Notes under the pieces: model-generated
Told to the model about the DNA's origin: nothing
What the model saw: only the letters and a program-made list of their open reading frames with translations
The model's database searches: none
Assembly: GCA_023333565.1 (NCBI GenBank)
Contig: JAJKFH010001062.1
Coordinates: 62,001-126,000 of the forward strand
Direction: 5' to 3'
DNA length: 64,000 nucleotides
Origin: Puffinus mauretanicus
Taxonomy: Eukaryota; Chordata; Aves; Procellariiformes; Procellariidae
Shown: in pieces, positions 49,613 to 60,914 of the stretch
Numbering within the stretch: the first letter of the stretch is position 1
Layout of the letters: each line of letters starts with the position of its first letter
Translations under genes and position numbers: made by a program

Positions 49613-50133
49613 CGCAGAAAGTCTCATTGAAACTATGTATTTCTTCACAAAAAAAGCAAATGACAAAACTGTTCTCAGATTTCTCATAAAACCAGCGCCT
49701 ATTGGGTTTCTTTGAATATTTGTTCTCTGGCTAGTTAAGCATGAAGAAAGGAAGTGAACCAGCACTCTTTTGTTGATAGCATACCCATGCTGATGAGACT
49801 TAGATATCCTCCAGCCACGGCCCCCCATCAAAGATAACTCTCTTGAAGGATGACTCATAGGAGGGGACAAAGAATAAGGGCTGGGTAAGAATTTACTCTG
49901 TAATAAATTTTTACGTACTTGATTGGTCGGTACCCTTTTAATATGCTTTGGAAACAAACCCCAGTCATCTTTCTGGGAAAAGCAGAGTGCAGTAGTGACA
50001 CACTGATATTTAGATTCTGACACTGAGAGAAGTTCAATTCTCTAGAGAACAGAAGAGACAAAAGAAAATCCATCTCCAGGCCATCAGGACTGCAGCCATA
50101 ATTGAATTTGTTATCCAAGAGATGGAGTGAGGG

Positions 50134-50192
50134 CTTCTTCTTTTCTTTTCTTTTCTTTTTTTTTCTTTTCTTTTCTTTTCTTTTTTCTTTTC

Positions 50193-50223
<31 letters not shown>

Positions 50224-50298
50224 CTTTTCTTTTCTTTTCTTTTCTTTTCTTTTCTTTTCTTTTCTTTTCTTTTCTTTTTTCTTTTCTTTTCTTTTTTC

Positions 50299-50329
<31 letters not shown>

Positions 50330-50505
50330 CTTTTCTTTTCTTTTCTTTTCTTTTCTTTTCTTTATTTCTTTCTTTTCTTTTTTCTTTTCTTTTCTTTTTT
50401 CTTTTTTCTTTTCTCTTTCTTGCCTTGCCTTGCCTTTCCCTTTCCTTTCCATTTCCTTTCCTTTTTCCTTTCCTTTTTCCTTCCCTTCCTTTCCTTTCCC
50501 TTCCC
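50134..50505. repeat. long TTTTC / TTTCC pyrimidine microsatellite
   Basis: About 280 bp of (TTTTC)n with TTTTTTC variants, then CTTGC units, then about 85 bp of TTTCC-type units. Almost every base on the plus strand is a pyrimidine. Open frames here (poly Phe/Ser/Leu on plus, poly Lys/Glu/Arg on minus) are artefacts of the repeat. Confidence 0.97.
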
Positions 50506-52661
50506 ACCAGCTACTTTAGCTATAAAATGCAATATTGTAGTTTTTTATAGTAGCAGCTTCAGCTTCCTGGAAGTTAAAACTAGAAAGAAAAAGAACAGTT
50601 CTGTCTGGGGTTTGTTTGCTGGTATCAGGTTCTCAAAATCTTCTGGCTTTGACTGCATGTGGGTTGGCAAGTTAACTGGGTTAGACAAGGGAGGGAAAGT
50701 TGCCTTTTTTTTCTGAAATACATACTCCTCCACTTCAGCTTTAAATTTTTTGGCTCTGTGCAGGGTGCAAAGTCCCCCCACATACCTCCCTCTGTAAGTA
50801 ACAATGAAAATAGCTATGGTCGCAGAGCAATAGCCATAAAGAAGACGAACACCACAGGCACGTGTTTGCTATGCATATGCAGCATTATCCCATATAGTAC
50901 CTTCATTAATAAACTGCAACACCTGGTTTCAGCCGGTAGGTCTCCCACTTGTCTCCTGGAGGTACAGTTCCATACCCAAGCAGATTGCACTCTTAGGAGG
51001 TTTTCCCTCTTTCTTTCCTACCCTTTGGCTTCTCTTTGTCATTAATTTCATTCCACTCATTTGCCCCAAAATTGCATTTCTTCCTGGTTGCCTACCCTCT
51101 CGAAATGCTTGCAGTATCTTAATGACCCCTTGTTGTTGTGTCCATTTAGACCTCAGAAGTCGTTCACAGAAGGCAGCACCTGTGGTCAACAAGACCCCCT
51201 TGGACTTAGTACCCAGAAATCCACCATTACTCTTCTTGTAAGACCAAGTGCCCATTTTTTTCTCAAGATACATGTATTCTACTCTTAACATATTTACTTA
51301 ACTTGCTGCTCTAGAAATTTCTGTAAGGCTATGACACTGAAAACTGACAGATTAAATTCTGCTGTCCTGCTACCAAAACCACCCATCAGCAATGATGCTA
51401 GATCCCCCAGTGAAAGAGTAAGGGTAGGTTTAATGAAATTCAGAATATACTGTGAAAATAAGTTCTGCTCCAATTTCTTCAATCCTTAAAGATTTCCAGG
51501 AGACCTGGTGTATCCTCAATCTGAGGTGGATTTTGAACTGGTGGATTCTGAACTGGTACAGGTGAGTCTAACTGCAGGGTAGTCCATGCAAAAGAAATAG
51601 GAATTTCAGCCAACCTGGGGTATTTTCACCCGCACTATTCTCTGTCAGATCCTTTGCTCAGAGGAGAAAATCTGCAATAGTGGTTGCTAACAGCAAGAAG
51701 GTGAATATATTTATTTAGTAGAAAACTCTTTTTTGAGCATACAAGATCTTGGAGAGCTCTCCTCTTCAGAAGTGTAGGCTGAAAAATTGCCAGTGCATAC
51801 AGTCTTAAACCAAACATTGTGAGTTTTTTAAGCTTTCCTACTTTGATGCATTTGCCAAAGCCCCGTTGTAGGATTCAATGTTTCCTCTGTTGTCATCATT
51901 AGTGGTATCATTAAGTGTTTCAGGGGAGCCAAAGAGTTGAGTGTTAGGTCTTCAGAAATAAATGGAATAAAGACTGTTTAACTGAGGTGGCATTAAGCAG
52001 AAACTTTCAAAACCGTGAAAATTAAAAATGCTATGTAGAAACAGTGTACATTGTTGCATTATTATACGATAGAGACTGAGAGTGTTGGTCCAGCACAGTG
52101 TATAAATACTATTTAACTATGAACACGTAGCGGAGGGGCAAGAAATTGCCAGCAGCAAAGACATTCCAGTTGAGGGACTTGTTGGGTAAATTTATATGCA
52201 TAAGTTCAGCAAAATTTTAGAATAGCTGTAAATAGCCCAATTTGATGTTTGATAAGGAGCTTTTACCTGATGACTGAAAAAGAAAAAACAACAAAATAAA
52301 TCCTTTTTCAGCCCCACTCAGAAAAACAGAATGACAGAAAGTTATGAAGGAGGTCTGAAAATTAAACCAAGAAAGAAGTCTGTGGGTATTGGAAAGGGGA
52401 TTTGGTTGAAGCCCTAGAGGGAGAAGGGCCCCTGCAGTTTGTCCTCTCTGGCATATTTACGTATAAATATCTGATTTACAATACACTAAGCCCTCCCTTG
52501 GGTCAGTCTGTTTCTGAAGCATGGTAAACACAGAAGGGTATGCTGTAACTGTCCTTTCTGTAGGAAAAAAAAAAGGGGGGGGGACGGGGGGAGAAAAAAG
52601 TTCTCTTTTACTCTGAAATCTATCTTTCAATATTTAAAGAAATTAATTATGAGGGGGACAT

Positions 52662-52681
52662 TATATATATATATATATATT
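52662..52681. repeat. TA dinucleotide repeat
   Basis: Ten TA units, followed by a short GT-rich part. Confidence 0.85.
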
Positions 52682-54119
52682 TGTGTGTATATGCATGCGT
52701 ATAAAAGAGAAATATTTAAGGGAAGCAGAAAATATGTTATTTAAGTAATAATGAAAAAGGCCAGACAGCATATCATTCTCAGAGAGGATATCTTTTTTCA
52801 TAGGTGATTAGTGACCAATGTTTATGTTGGATCTGTATGATATACATTTTAAGCTAGGATCGTATTAGTAGATTCTGTCTTCAGACCAGTTCAAAACTAT
52901 TTTTCAGCTTCTCTCTCTCTGCCTTTAAAAGTAATCACTGGTCACAAGAATTCTACACGCAAAACTTGGGTCCCTGCGCTGACTGAAATCCAGTGTAAGG
53001 TGGCTGGCTTAGCAAACATGTTGCTAATGCATGACCGAAAAAATCCTAGCTGTGTTGATGCCACAGTGCTAATTGGAGTAAAATGCAAGAGGGAAAGGTC
53101 TCCTCAAAAAAGCAAATATGTATTTCCTGAAGTACTTATTAAAAGCAGATCAGTGAAATTAAGAAGGAAATTTTTCTTGCCTTAATTTCAGAAACACACA
53201 ACCACCTTTTTGCTCATTTTAAAGAAATATTGTAATCATAAAATCCAAATGGTATTAAAGAAGTTAGGTCATTTAGTAAATAGGACCCCGCAATTCGGAG
53301 CACAGAAAAGCTGATGTGAAGTTCTACACCCAGGCGAGAGCAGCATCACCTTGCATCACCAAAATGTCTGGCAACAGTTACTTTTTAGAGACCTGCTTCC
53401 TAAAAACAGATCTGCCAGTTGAGACAGTGAAACTGTAAGTGCTTTGGTTAGTCATCGTAGACTGATGAGCTGTTTTTGAATAAAATAGTTAGTTTAAAAT
53501 TACTAAGTGTACTAGGTTTTTGTATGGCACAGAAAAAGGTGATGAAAGATGAAAGATGCTGTGAAGCTGGCCATAGCTGGACTTTATTCACCTATTGTGA
53601 TAGCAGTTACACTCTCAATGAAGGGTTGATGGAGACCACCAAGAGAAGGAAAAAAAAAAAAAAAAAGGAATGCATCAGGCTTCAAACTTAATAAAAATAA
53701 TATAAGTGTCAGCAGAGATTAGAGGAATTGAAATATGTAATTTTACTACTTTAACTCTTGCGAAACAGCAATAAAAGTTATCACAATAGGGGCCTGGCAA
53801 CGCCTACACATATTAGTTTTGCCATTAAAAAATATGGAATCATTTCAACATTTTCAACATTTGTTTTTATTTTCTCTTGTTAAAAATGGCTTTAACAAGT
53901 GGCAGAATTTCATCCTACATAATTCTGAAAGCATTCTTTGTTAAGAAGCAGGGGTTTGCCTCTTAATATTCTTATTCTGTAAAAAAGTACCCAAAGTCTA
54001 CAACAATCAGTCACTAAGTTCAAAAGAAATAGAATTTCATTCAGAATTCAGTCTCCACTTAGGGTGTTTTGATACAAGGAGAACATCTAGCTAGACTACC
54101 CAGATGGATCTTTGTGACC

Positions 54120-54181
54120 AGAAGTGTGTCTGTGTGGGAGGGGTGGGTTGGGGTGGGTGTGTGTGCGCGTGCGTGTGTGTA
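54120..54181. repeat. GT-rich stretch with alternating GTGCGCGTGCGTG core
   Basis: GT-rich from 54120, with an alternating purine-pyrimidine core at about 54153-54180 that could adopt Z-form DNA. It is imperfect. Confidence 0.7.
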
Positions 54182-57100
54182 TGAGTATATAACAAATGCA
54201 ACGTCGGCAACTCACAGCGAATTTTACAGTACTTGATTTTTGTTTTCTTCATTTAATAACACAAGGCACTTTCAGAATTTAATTGTGGGGAAATCTGCAA
54301 TGACGCTGATAAAAAATAAGAGACTAAACGAAAAAAATGCTCAATCATTCTTTTTCTTCTATCTTAAAAATAAATACTTGGGTTTTGAGCACTAGGAAAG
54401 TAGCAATACCGGGGGAGAAGACCAGCCCAAATCTAGCACATAGTGAGCATCTTTCCAACAACTTCAGGGAGCATTGAATTCTGAAGAAATGTCACAAATC
54501 TGTAGCCAAATTCTGGCCGCTGTATCATCATAGTGAACAACAGGAATTGTCTAATTATTGGCAAATACTAAGCCCCCTTATAGTCTCTTACACCACAGGA
54601 GCAACTCATACTCCGGAATCTGGACTCACTCCACAGCTACTAACTACGCATCTGACCAAGGATGCTGCAAGTGCATCTTGGCTGGAGATGCCAGTTGTGC
54701 AGGCAAAATATAATACTGAAACCAAGAGTAAAAGTTAAGATAAACGTCCTTATACCAAAGGCTGGTGAGGGGAGAAACAAAGCTGACAGAAGACCATGGA
54801 GAGCTGAGTGGCTGCTCTTGAGATGAGAAAGATGGGAAGGATGAAGTTCCTTGCATGGTCTTTTAGAAAGAGTGGTCACTATCCTGTGGAGCTGTGTTCC
54901 ACAGATTCAGGCCTCTCTTGAGGCCATGGCAGTACCAAATTAACTTTCCAAGACTTGGAAATAGGCTAAATGACTGTTTTGCTGCTCTTTGCAATCTGCT
55001 GTCATAGGCTGTTGCCTTTTTTTCTTATTCTTCAATTCATGAAGCCCTGATTCATTACAAGATAACACTGCAGAATGATGTTCATCTGCTCCTTCCACAA
55101 GAGAAATTTATTGAAATGCAAGCTTAAAAAAGCACAGTTCATCCCTGTAAAGCCTTCTCATGGAGACCCAGGGGCTTACAGACTCATGGGATGGACGTCT
55201 ATCTGCATCATACCCCAGACATTTCTGCTATTTCCGTTTGTGGAAGATGTGCATGGTGTTTGCACCAGGAACAGCCTTTCCATTCCAGAAAAGTAATAGA
55301 ATTTAATCACACTCCTGTCACAGTGCTGAGGCTTTGCTGATTTTCAAGAATAATATCCAGGATGAAGTAGATTTTTAACAGCATAGGACTTCCACGCTGA
55401 GTAAAAGATACTGAGGCACATAATATCAGGTTTACATGGAACTAGATTATTAGCAGCATTCTGGCAATTGTTGTAAGCTCCACATCTGTTCTACGTCCTT
55501 GGTATTAGCAACGGTTTGGATGCCTCTGTATTGATTAAAAGCAACACAATACAAATCAGGTGTCATTTTCTTTTCCCTCCCCTTTAGATCCTAGTAATAA
55601 AAGATTGATTCTCTGCATAGAGACTTCCATGAATGAAAAGTTTGAAGGACTGTCAAATAATGTAAAACGCACACCGCTCACAGCAGTTTCCAGAGTCATA
55701 TATGTAATTCCCCTCTTCTGAGTAACTGTCTATAGCAGCACCTCTCTTTCATAATTTTTATGTGAGAGAGCACGCTAGGATGATTTAGCCAAAAATTAAA
55801 ACTGCTACCAAGATGCTGCTACAGGCATCCATCACTTCTGTGTCTCTCAGCTGACAAAGCAATGTTATTACTTATGCTCCAAACTACTTTTCCACTTCCA
55901 CAGCTTTCCAGTCTTAAGAAACCCTACCAAAATACCTATTGCAGTCTGGTTGGTCATGATCCCAAGCACTGTCCATCTTGCTGATCCCATAATTGGGACG
56001 GTGCAGCAGTTTTCCTCCAGGCTCTTAGCCTTGCGAGAACCAGCAGCAGCAGGAAGCAGCAATACAACTATGCCCTGGGTACAAAGAAAATACTGAAGAG
56101 CTATCTTCAGGCTTTATGTAAAATATTATGAAGTAATTGTGGAGTACGCGTGAGCTGCGTGAGCTGGATCAGGGTTCACGGCAGAAGAGTCTGTCTCTAT
56201 GTGCTCCCACAAGGATAGTGTGTGGACCAAATCTCTCCATCCCAAAAGACTCTGATGTTTCACAATGTGAACAGGAGTCAGGCTTCACCATTTGACCGAG
56301 AAATTAGATGGTTCTATAACACACACTGTCACAAAAACAGCATTCAAACCACAAAAACATTGAGTTAGTCTATAATCAAAATACTGATTCAGTTCTGAAA
56401 CAGTAATATTAAAGAGAAAACATTACAATCTCAGAATAAGCAGGAGAGGAATTCACGAAAGAAGTTTTTTTAAAAACAGATACAACATATCATAAAAGAT
56501 GCTAGGCAGATAATTATTTCAGAAGAGCCCAAAACCTGAGTTTCAGATTATTATTTCTTTATTAAAATTAATTATTAATTTTGTGCCTACCAATTACCTC
56601 ACCCAAAGTTGATTTAATAATTAAATAAGATATACAGTATACACATCTTATATAAAGTCACATCTCATATAAAGTAAGACATACTAATACCACATACATT
56701 CAAGTACATATGAAACATTTTAAACTACAAATTAATCTTGCAAAAATCTATTTGAAAGTAGTTTTCTTTCTTAAGTTTACCCATATGTTAGAATAATAAG
56801 ATCTCAATTTCTCAGTTTTTAATTACACCGTAAGTTAGATGTTGGAGGAAAAAGATGATCTAATGAAATGAGAGGTAAATCTACAGTGACCAAAAATGCA
56901 ACTATGAATTGAGTGAAGAAAAAATGATTGTAGTTTCAGGGATCAGAGATAGCTTTGAATGTACAGTAGCTCATTTGTTAATGAATGCAGAATGGCCAGT
57001 AAATAAGAGACCTGCTTCATTATGGCTGCCCCACAGTTACTCTAAACCTGATTTTGCAACAGCATGGAGAGAATAAGAACTTCTTAAGCTGGTTGTCCTT

Positions 57101-57304
57101 CGCTCTGAGAGAGGATAATCTTTGAGAAACATTTTACGGTGCATCTTTTGAAGAAAAGTGCATTAGTCTTTACTGAAAAAACATTTGGTTGACCTTGAAA
57201 ATAAAGCATTCATGAGAAGTATGAGCAGAAGTTTTCATTATTCCTTAAGCCCTCCCTTCAGAGAGACAAAAAATTCCTCCCTCCATTGCCGCTCCACAAT
57301 ACCC

Positions 57305-57348
57305 AGTTGCCAGGCAACTGATCTTTTATGGTGGGTCTCCATGGTGAC
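57305..57348. promoter_or_regulatory. RFX-type X-box palindrome plus a second X-box-like site
   Basis: AGTTGCCAGGCAACT at 57305-57319 is a perfect palindrome fitting the RFX consensus (GTNRCC, short spacer, RGYAAC). A second near-palindrome, GTCTCCATGGTGAC, lies at 57335-57348 and fits it less well. RFX factors bind such sites in promoters of many genes, including cilium genes. About 55 bp downstream of the second site is a TATA box. The arrangement is promoter-like but proves nothing about use. Confidence 0.5.
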
Positions 57349-57401
57349 TGATGTACACAAAATCATAAATCCCATTACCTAGCTAAATACTAGGGCTGTG
57401 C

Positions 57402-57410
57402 TATAAAAAG
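57402..57410 (+). promoter_or_regulatory. TATA box TATAAAAAG
   Basis: Strong TATA consensus within GGGCTGTGCTATAAAAAGAGAAAG, downstream of the X-box pair. If used, transcription would start near 57430-57440 on the plus strand. No open frame of note follows. Confidence 0.35.
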
Positions 57411-60400
57411 AGAAAGAATCACTCTGAAGTTTAAAGAGGTAATATAAAAAAGTGACAATGAGATTCAAAAAAATAAATTGCTGTTGCTGATATTATAGTT
57501 AATATGGTTCATCTTACCAAATTTTCTCTTTTTGCATTTTTCTACAAGCCACGCCAATAATTCACTGAGTACGTTTTCAGCATAATTCGGCTGGCTAAAG
57601 AAACCACTACACTCGACAGGTAAACCTACAGCCACAGTTAAGACCAATCTGTGCACAGAGGAATTGTGCTAACATTATTATAAGGCATTGAAAAGACTTT
57701 GGGGTAGATAAATCAAAGCTGAAGATGGCTGGTGAGCTACAGTGGCTAAGCAGAGAGTTACAGCACTCTTGCCTAGTGGAAAGTTAAAATAGAAAGGTAC
57801 AGCACCCAGGCACTTTTGCTCCCCATGAGCACACAGAGAAATTCAGGCTGGCCACAGTACCAGGTCAGATCTGAACACGTGCTCATGGGCTCTCCAGAAG
57901 GATCTTACACCTGCTGATACTACGGCAAAAGACCAGGACAAGGCAAAGACCTGAACTGTGCAAGCAGAGTTTTCTTGAACTCAATGGTAGTAGGTCTAAC
58001 ATCCATTTGGTCACCCATGTCAACAAATCTTTTTAGCAGCACCCTTAAAAATGGAAGCAATGCAATTTTGCATCTTTGAGTGGAAAAAGGCTGCATTTGC
58101 ATTATTTGTTCTACTTATTCTCTATTTATTTATATCCTTCACTGTATATCACAGACAGGGAACCCCTGGGACTTTTACCTTCTTAAATCCTACTTCCACA
58201 GTCTCCCCCAAGATGGTAGCTGTTTAGTTCTCTATGCTTTTTGTTACAATCCATGCATCTACAAGGTGACCCACAGCTGGCATTTTTGCGACTCTGATTA
58301 TACTTTTAAATATGATCAACATGCAATACTTCCAAGTAAAATTAAATCAATATACACACAGATCTATTTGAATTATTTTTAAAATCTGACCATATGATTT
58401 CTTTCTTGCATTCAAGTCACACTCCCAGGAAAGAAAGAAATGATTGCACCCAAAATATACATAGTACTTTTCTTATCTGCATTTGTAGTGTGGATGAGCT
58501 GAACAATTTTGGAAGCAGATGTACGATTCACAATTAAGTAGGTAATGATTATTTTTTAAAAGTATGTAAAAATTGAAACTTCCTTATGGCTACAAACTAA
58601 TAATAGTAGCAAGGGTATTATAGTTTTGAGTGTTTACAGATTATGCTAAAGTACTTATTATTCCTTATGTTAACACCTCTAGTCCTTTAAAAGCATTATA
58701 CATTAAAAGCATTTTGCATGGATCCAGCAATAATAAAAGAAAAATAACCTTTTATGGACATCTTCCTTGGAATGCCTTGCAAATTTCTTCTGCCCCAGAC
58801 CCTCATCTGCTCAGAGCAACATCTTTTAAAAATGGATTGCTTCATGGTGAAGCAAAAACAGAAAGCTCCATCTCTTGATCCATAGAGTTGTACATTCTAG
58901 ATCAAACAATACATTTTGCAGCTTATAGTTTTCATTGTATCATGGTGTGCCATAGCCAAAACTAGACAAGCAAGTACAAAAACTTTTAGAAATGTTAAGT
59001 GAAATTCACGATACTCCATGTCAAAGGTAATTCATTAATTCATCTAGCAACATTCTAGCCTCTGAAGACTTACTTTGATAGTAAGAGGTCAGTACCTCTG
59101 TAGTTCTGACTGTGTGAAGAATCTGAGTTTCTTTGTAAAAATGTTTTCTTTTTTAGGTCTCTTCTTTCCCTTTCTTGATTAAATTTTTCTCTAACTGCTT
59201 TACAAATACAGTTTGAGTTAGAAATTGATTTGAACAGCAAATCCTCTTCTGAATCTTTGATTTACCGCAAAATGGGCATGAGTACCAGGCAAGTCTATCG
59301 GCCAAGCAGGGACAGTAAAGGAACAGCATCGTTCATTGTTTGGATGAGGAAAGCTTTGTGTGGGTGCAGAAGCATGAGCCGACCTCATACATAGCCTGAG
59401 ATTGGTTGGCTTTTCTTGTGTATTACCCAAGAGCGTCAAGACATCTTGAGAAATTGTGGCTGTGCTACTGTCTGAATAGACCTGAGCCTGACAGCTGAGG
59501 TTTCGAAAACTGTAACTGGAGGATACCGTTCCTTTCCCGCTGTTTCCACGGGAGTTCAGGGAGAGGTAGGAATACAGAAGAGAAGACTTCTGTCGTGAGA
59601 CAGCTACAAAACGCTACTGCTGACCAGCATTGCTGTCTTCTAATGGGGGGAGAAAGAACATTTTCTGGAAGGCAATACTTGCAGCCGTCTCTCTACGCTG
59701 TTCCCCTTTAGAGATCCTGCAGAGAACTCTGTCCCGCCTTCTCCCACAGGCTTCACAGGTAAATTACTGGAGATTTCGGTAGGTTACTTTACAGTAACAA
59801 AACAGCGTGCATACCCCAAAAACTTGTCAGGTTTTGTTCCTCTCATTGATACATGACTGGTTCCTCCAACAAACTATGAAACCTCTTGTCTGGTTTCAAT
59901 TAAAGCTAATACAGGCCATGTCCTTAGTAACGGCCACTAGTAATAGGAAGTCTAACAAGAATAGCTTTTTGTTATTCTGCTTAAATGCTTCTTCATTCTT
60001 GTTCATCCTTCTAAGCTAATGAAGATGATAAGTAAATACATAAAACAGGATCAACTAGCACTAATTTTACCTGCCCTCACTGAAAACATGATGCAAGCTT
60101 TGTTTAGCTTTGCTGTCACTTTTGGACAGTATCAGGAAATACTGATATACTTTGACTTGTGTTTGATGTCATAATACACATATCCTAATTTTCATTAGAT
60201 AAATACAGTAGGACAAAAATAGTATTCCTTTTATAGTTAAAAACCAATCAATTACTATGAAACTTTTAAAAGAAGGCCAGATAGCTATTGTGCCTTTAAT
60301 CTCTATAATCTCAGTTATCATATGTCTTTTATTGCAAGTATATTATAATTACAGATTGAAATAAGCTGGTTTTAACATCTAATGGATTTGGAAATTGCAA

Positions 60401-60840
60401 AAGCCTATACCATGCTTTCCATTATTCCATATACAGTACTCAATATTCTCCCACTTTTGCTATGGTCTATTAAAAAAACATGCCTCTCAAAGGACAGCAG
60501 TAAAATGTAAATTGCCCTGGCTTACATTCATCTAAAATATAGCAAACTATTGAAAAGTATGTACAGCTAATAAGGTAGCTCAGAATTTAGAGGACTTTTA
60601 ATCGAAATGATGTCTAGTCTCATGGAGGCCCTGGGGTTTGTCTCATAAGTAGGAACAAGGAAAACAACAAAACTAAGTGCTGAATAGATAACAGAAAAGG
60701 AGGATATTCTTAAGTTTTTTCTCACAAAATTCTAACTGCAGGATAATGCAGAATTAGATTCCTTTCAAAATGGAAGTGTGTGTGGAACATGAAAATATTG
60801 GCCTAAAATGAACAGAAGAGAAAACCACCCTAGATATTCT
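57411..60840. other. non-coding stretch, nothing recognised
   Basis: AT-rich DNA with short open frames only, the longest about 100 codons (58080-58382, plus), without motifs. Confidence 0.45.
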
Positions 60841-60914
60841 GCCCATCCCACCAGTGGGGGAGTGAGCGAGCAGCTGTGTGGTGTTTAGTTACCGGCTGGG
60901 GTTAAACCACAACA
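60841..60914 (+). mobile_element. terminal remnant of the LTR family (about 74 bp)
   Basis: GCCCATCCCACCAGTGGGGG leads to GAGTGAGCGAGCAGCTG and ends CTGGGGTTAAACCACAACA. It is the same terminal end as the 25967 remnant but in the opposite orientation. It stops at nearly the same internal point (the C-rich/G-rich run). Confidence 0.88.

Larger units (their letters stand above)
50506..57304. other. non-coding stretch with short simple repeats
   Basis: AT-rich DNA without recognised genes. It includes a G9-AC-G6 run (52575-52591), a TA dinucleotide run (52662-52681), an A17 run near 53650-53666 and a GT/GC alternating stretch (54150-54180). At 56644-56681 a TTATATAAAGT / CATATAAAGT motif is repeated. 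Confidence 0.45.

Noticed and set aside
49574..50023. 149-codon minus-strand open frame
   Set aside because: It ends in a Pro run from the G16 homopolymer and has no motif or plausible exon structure.
50034..50716. Long open frames of 157 codons (minus, Lys/Glu/Arg-rich) and 204 codons (plus, Phe/Ser/Leu-rich)
   Set aside because: They are translations of the TTTTC/TTTCC repeat, which lacks stops in several frames. No start context or domain supports a protein.
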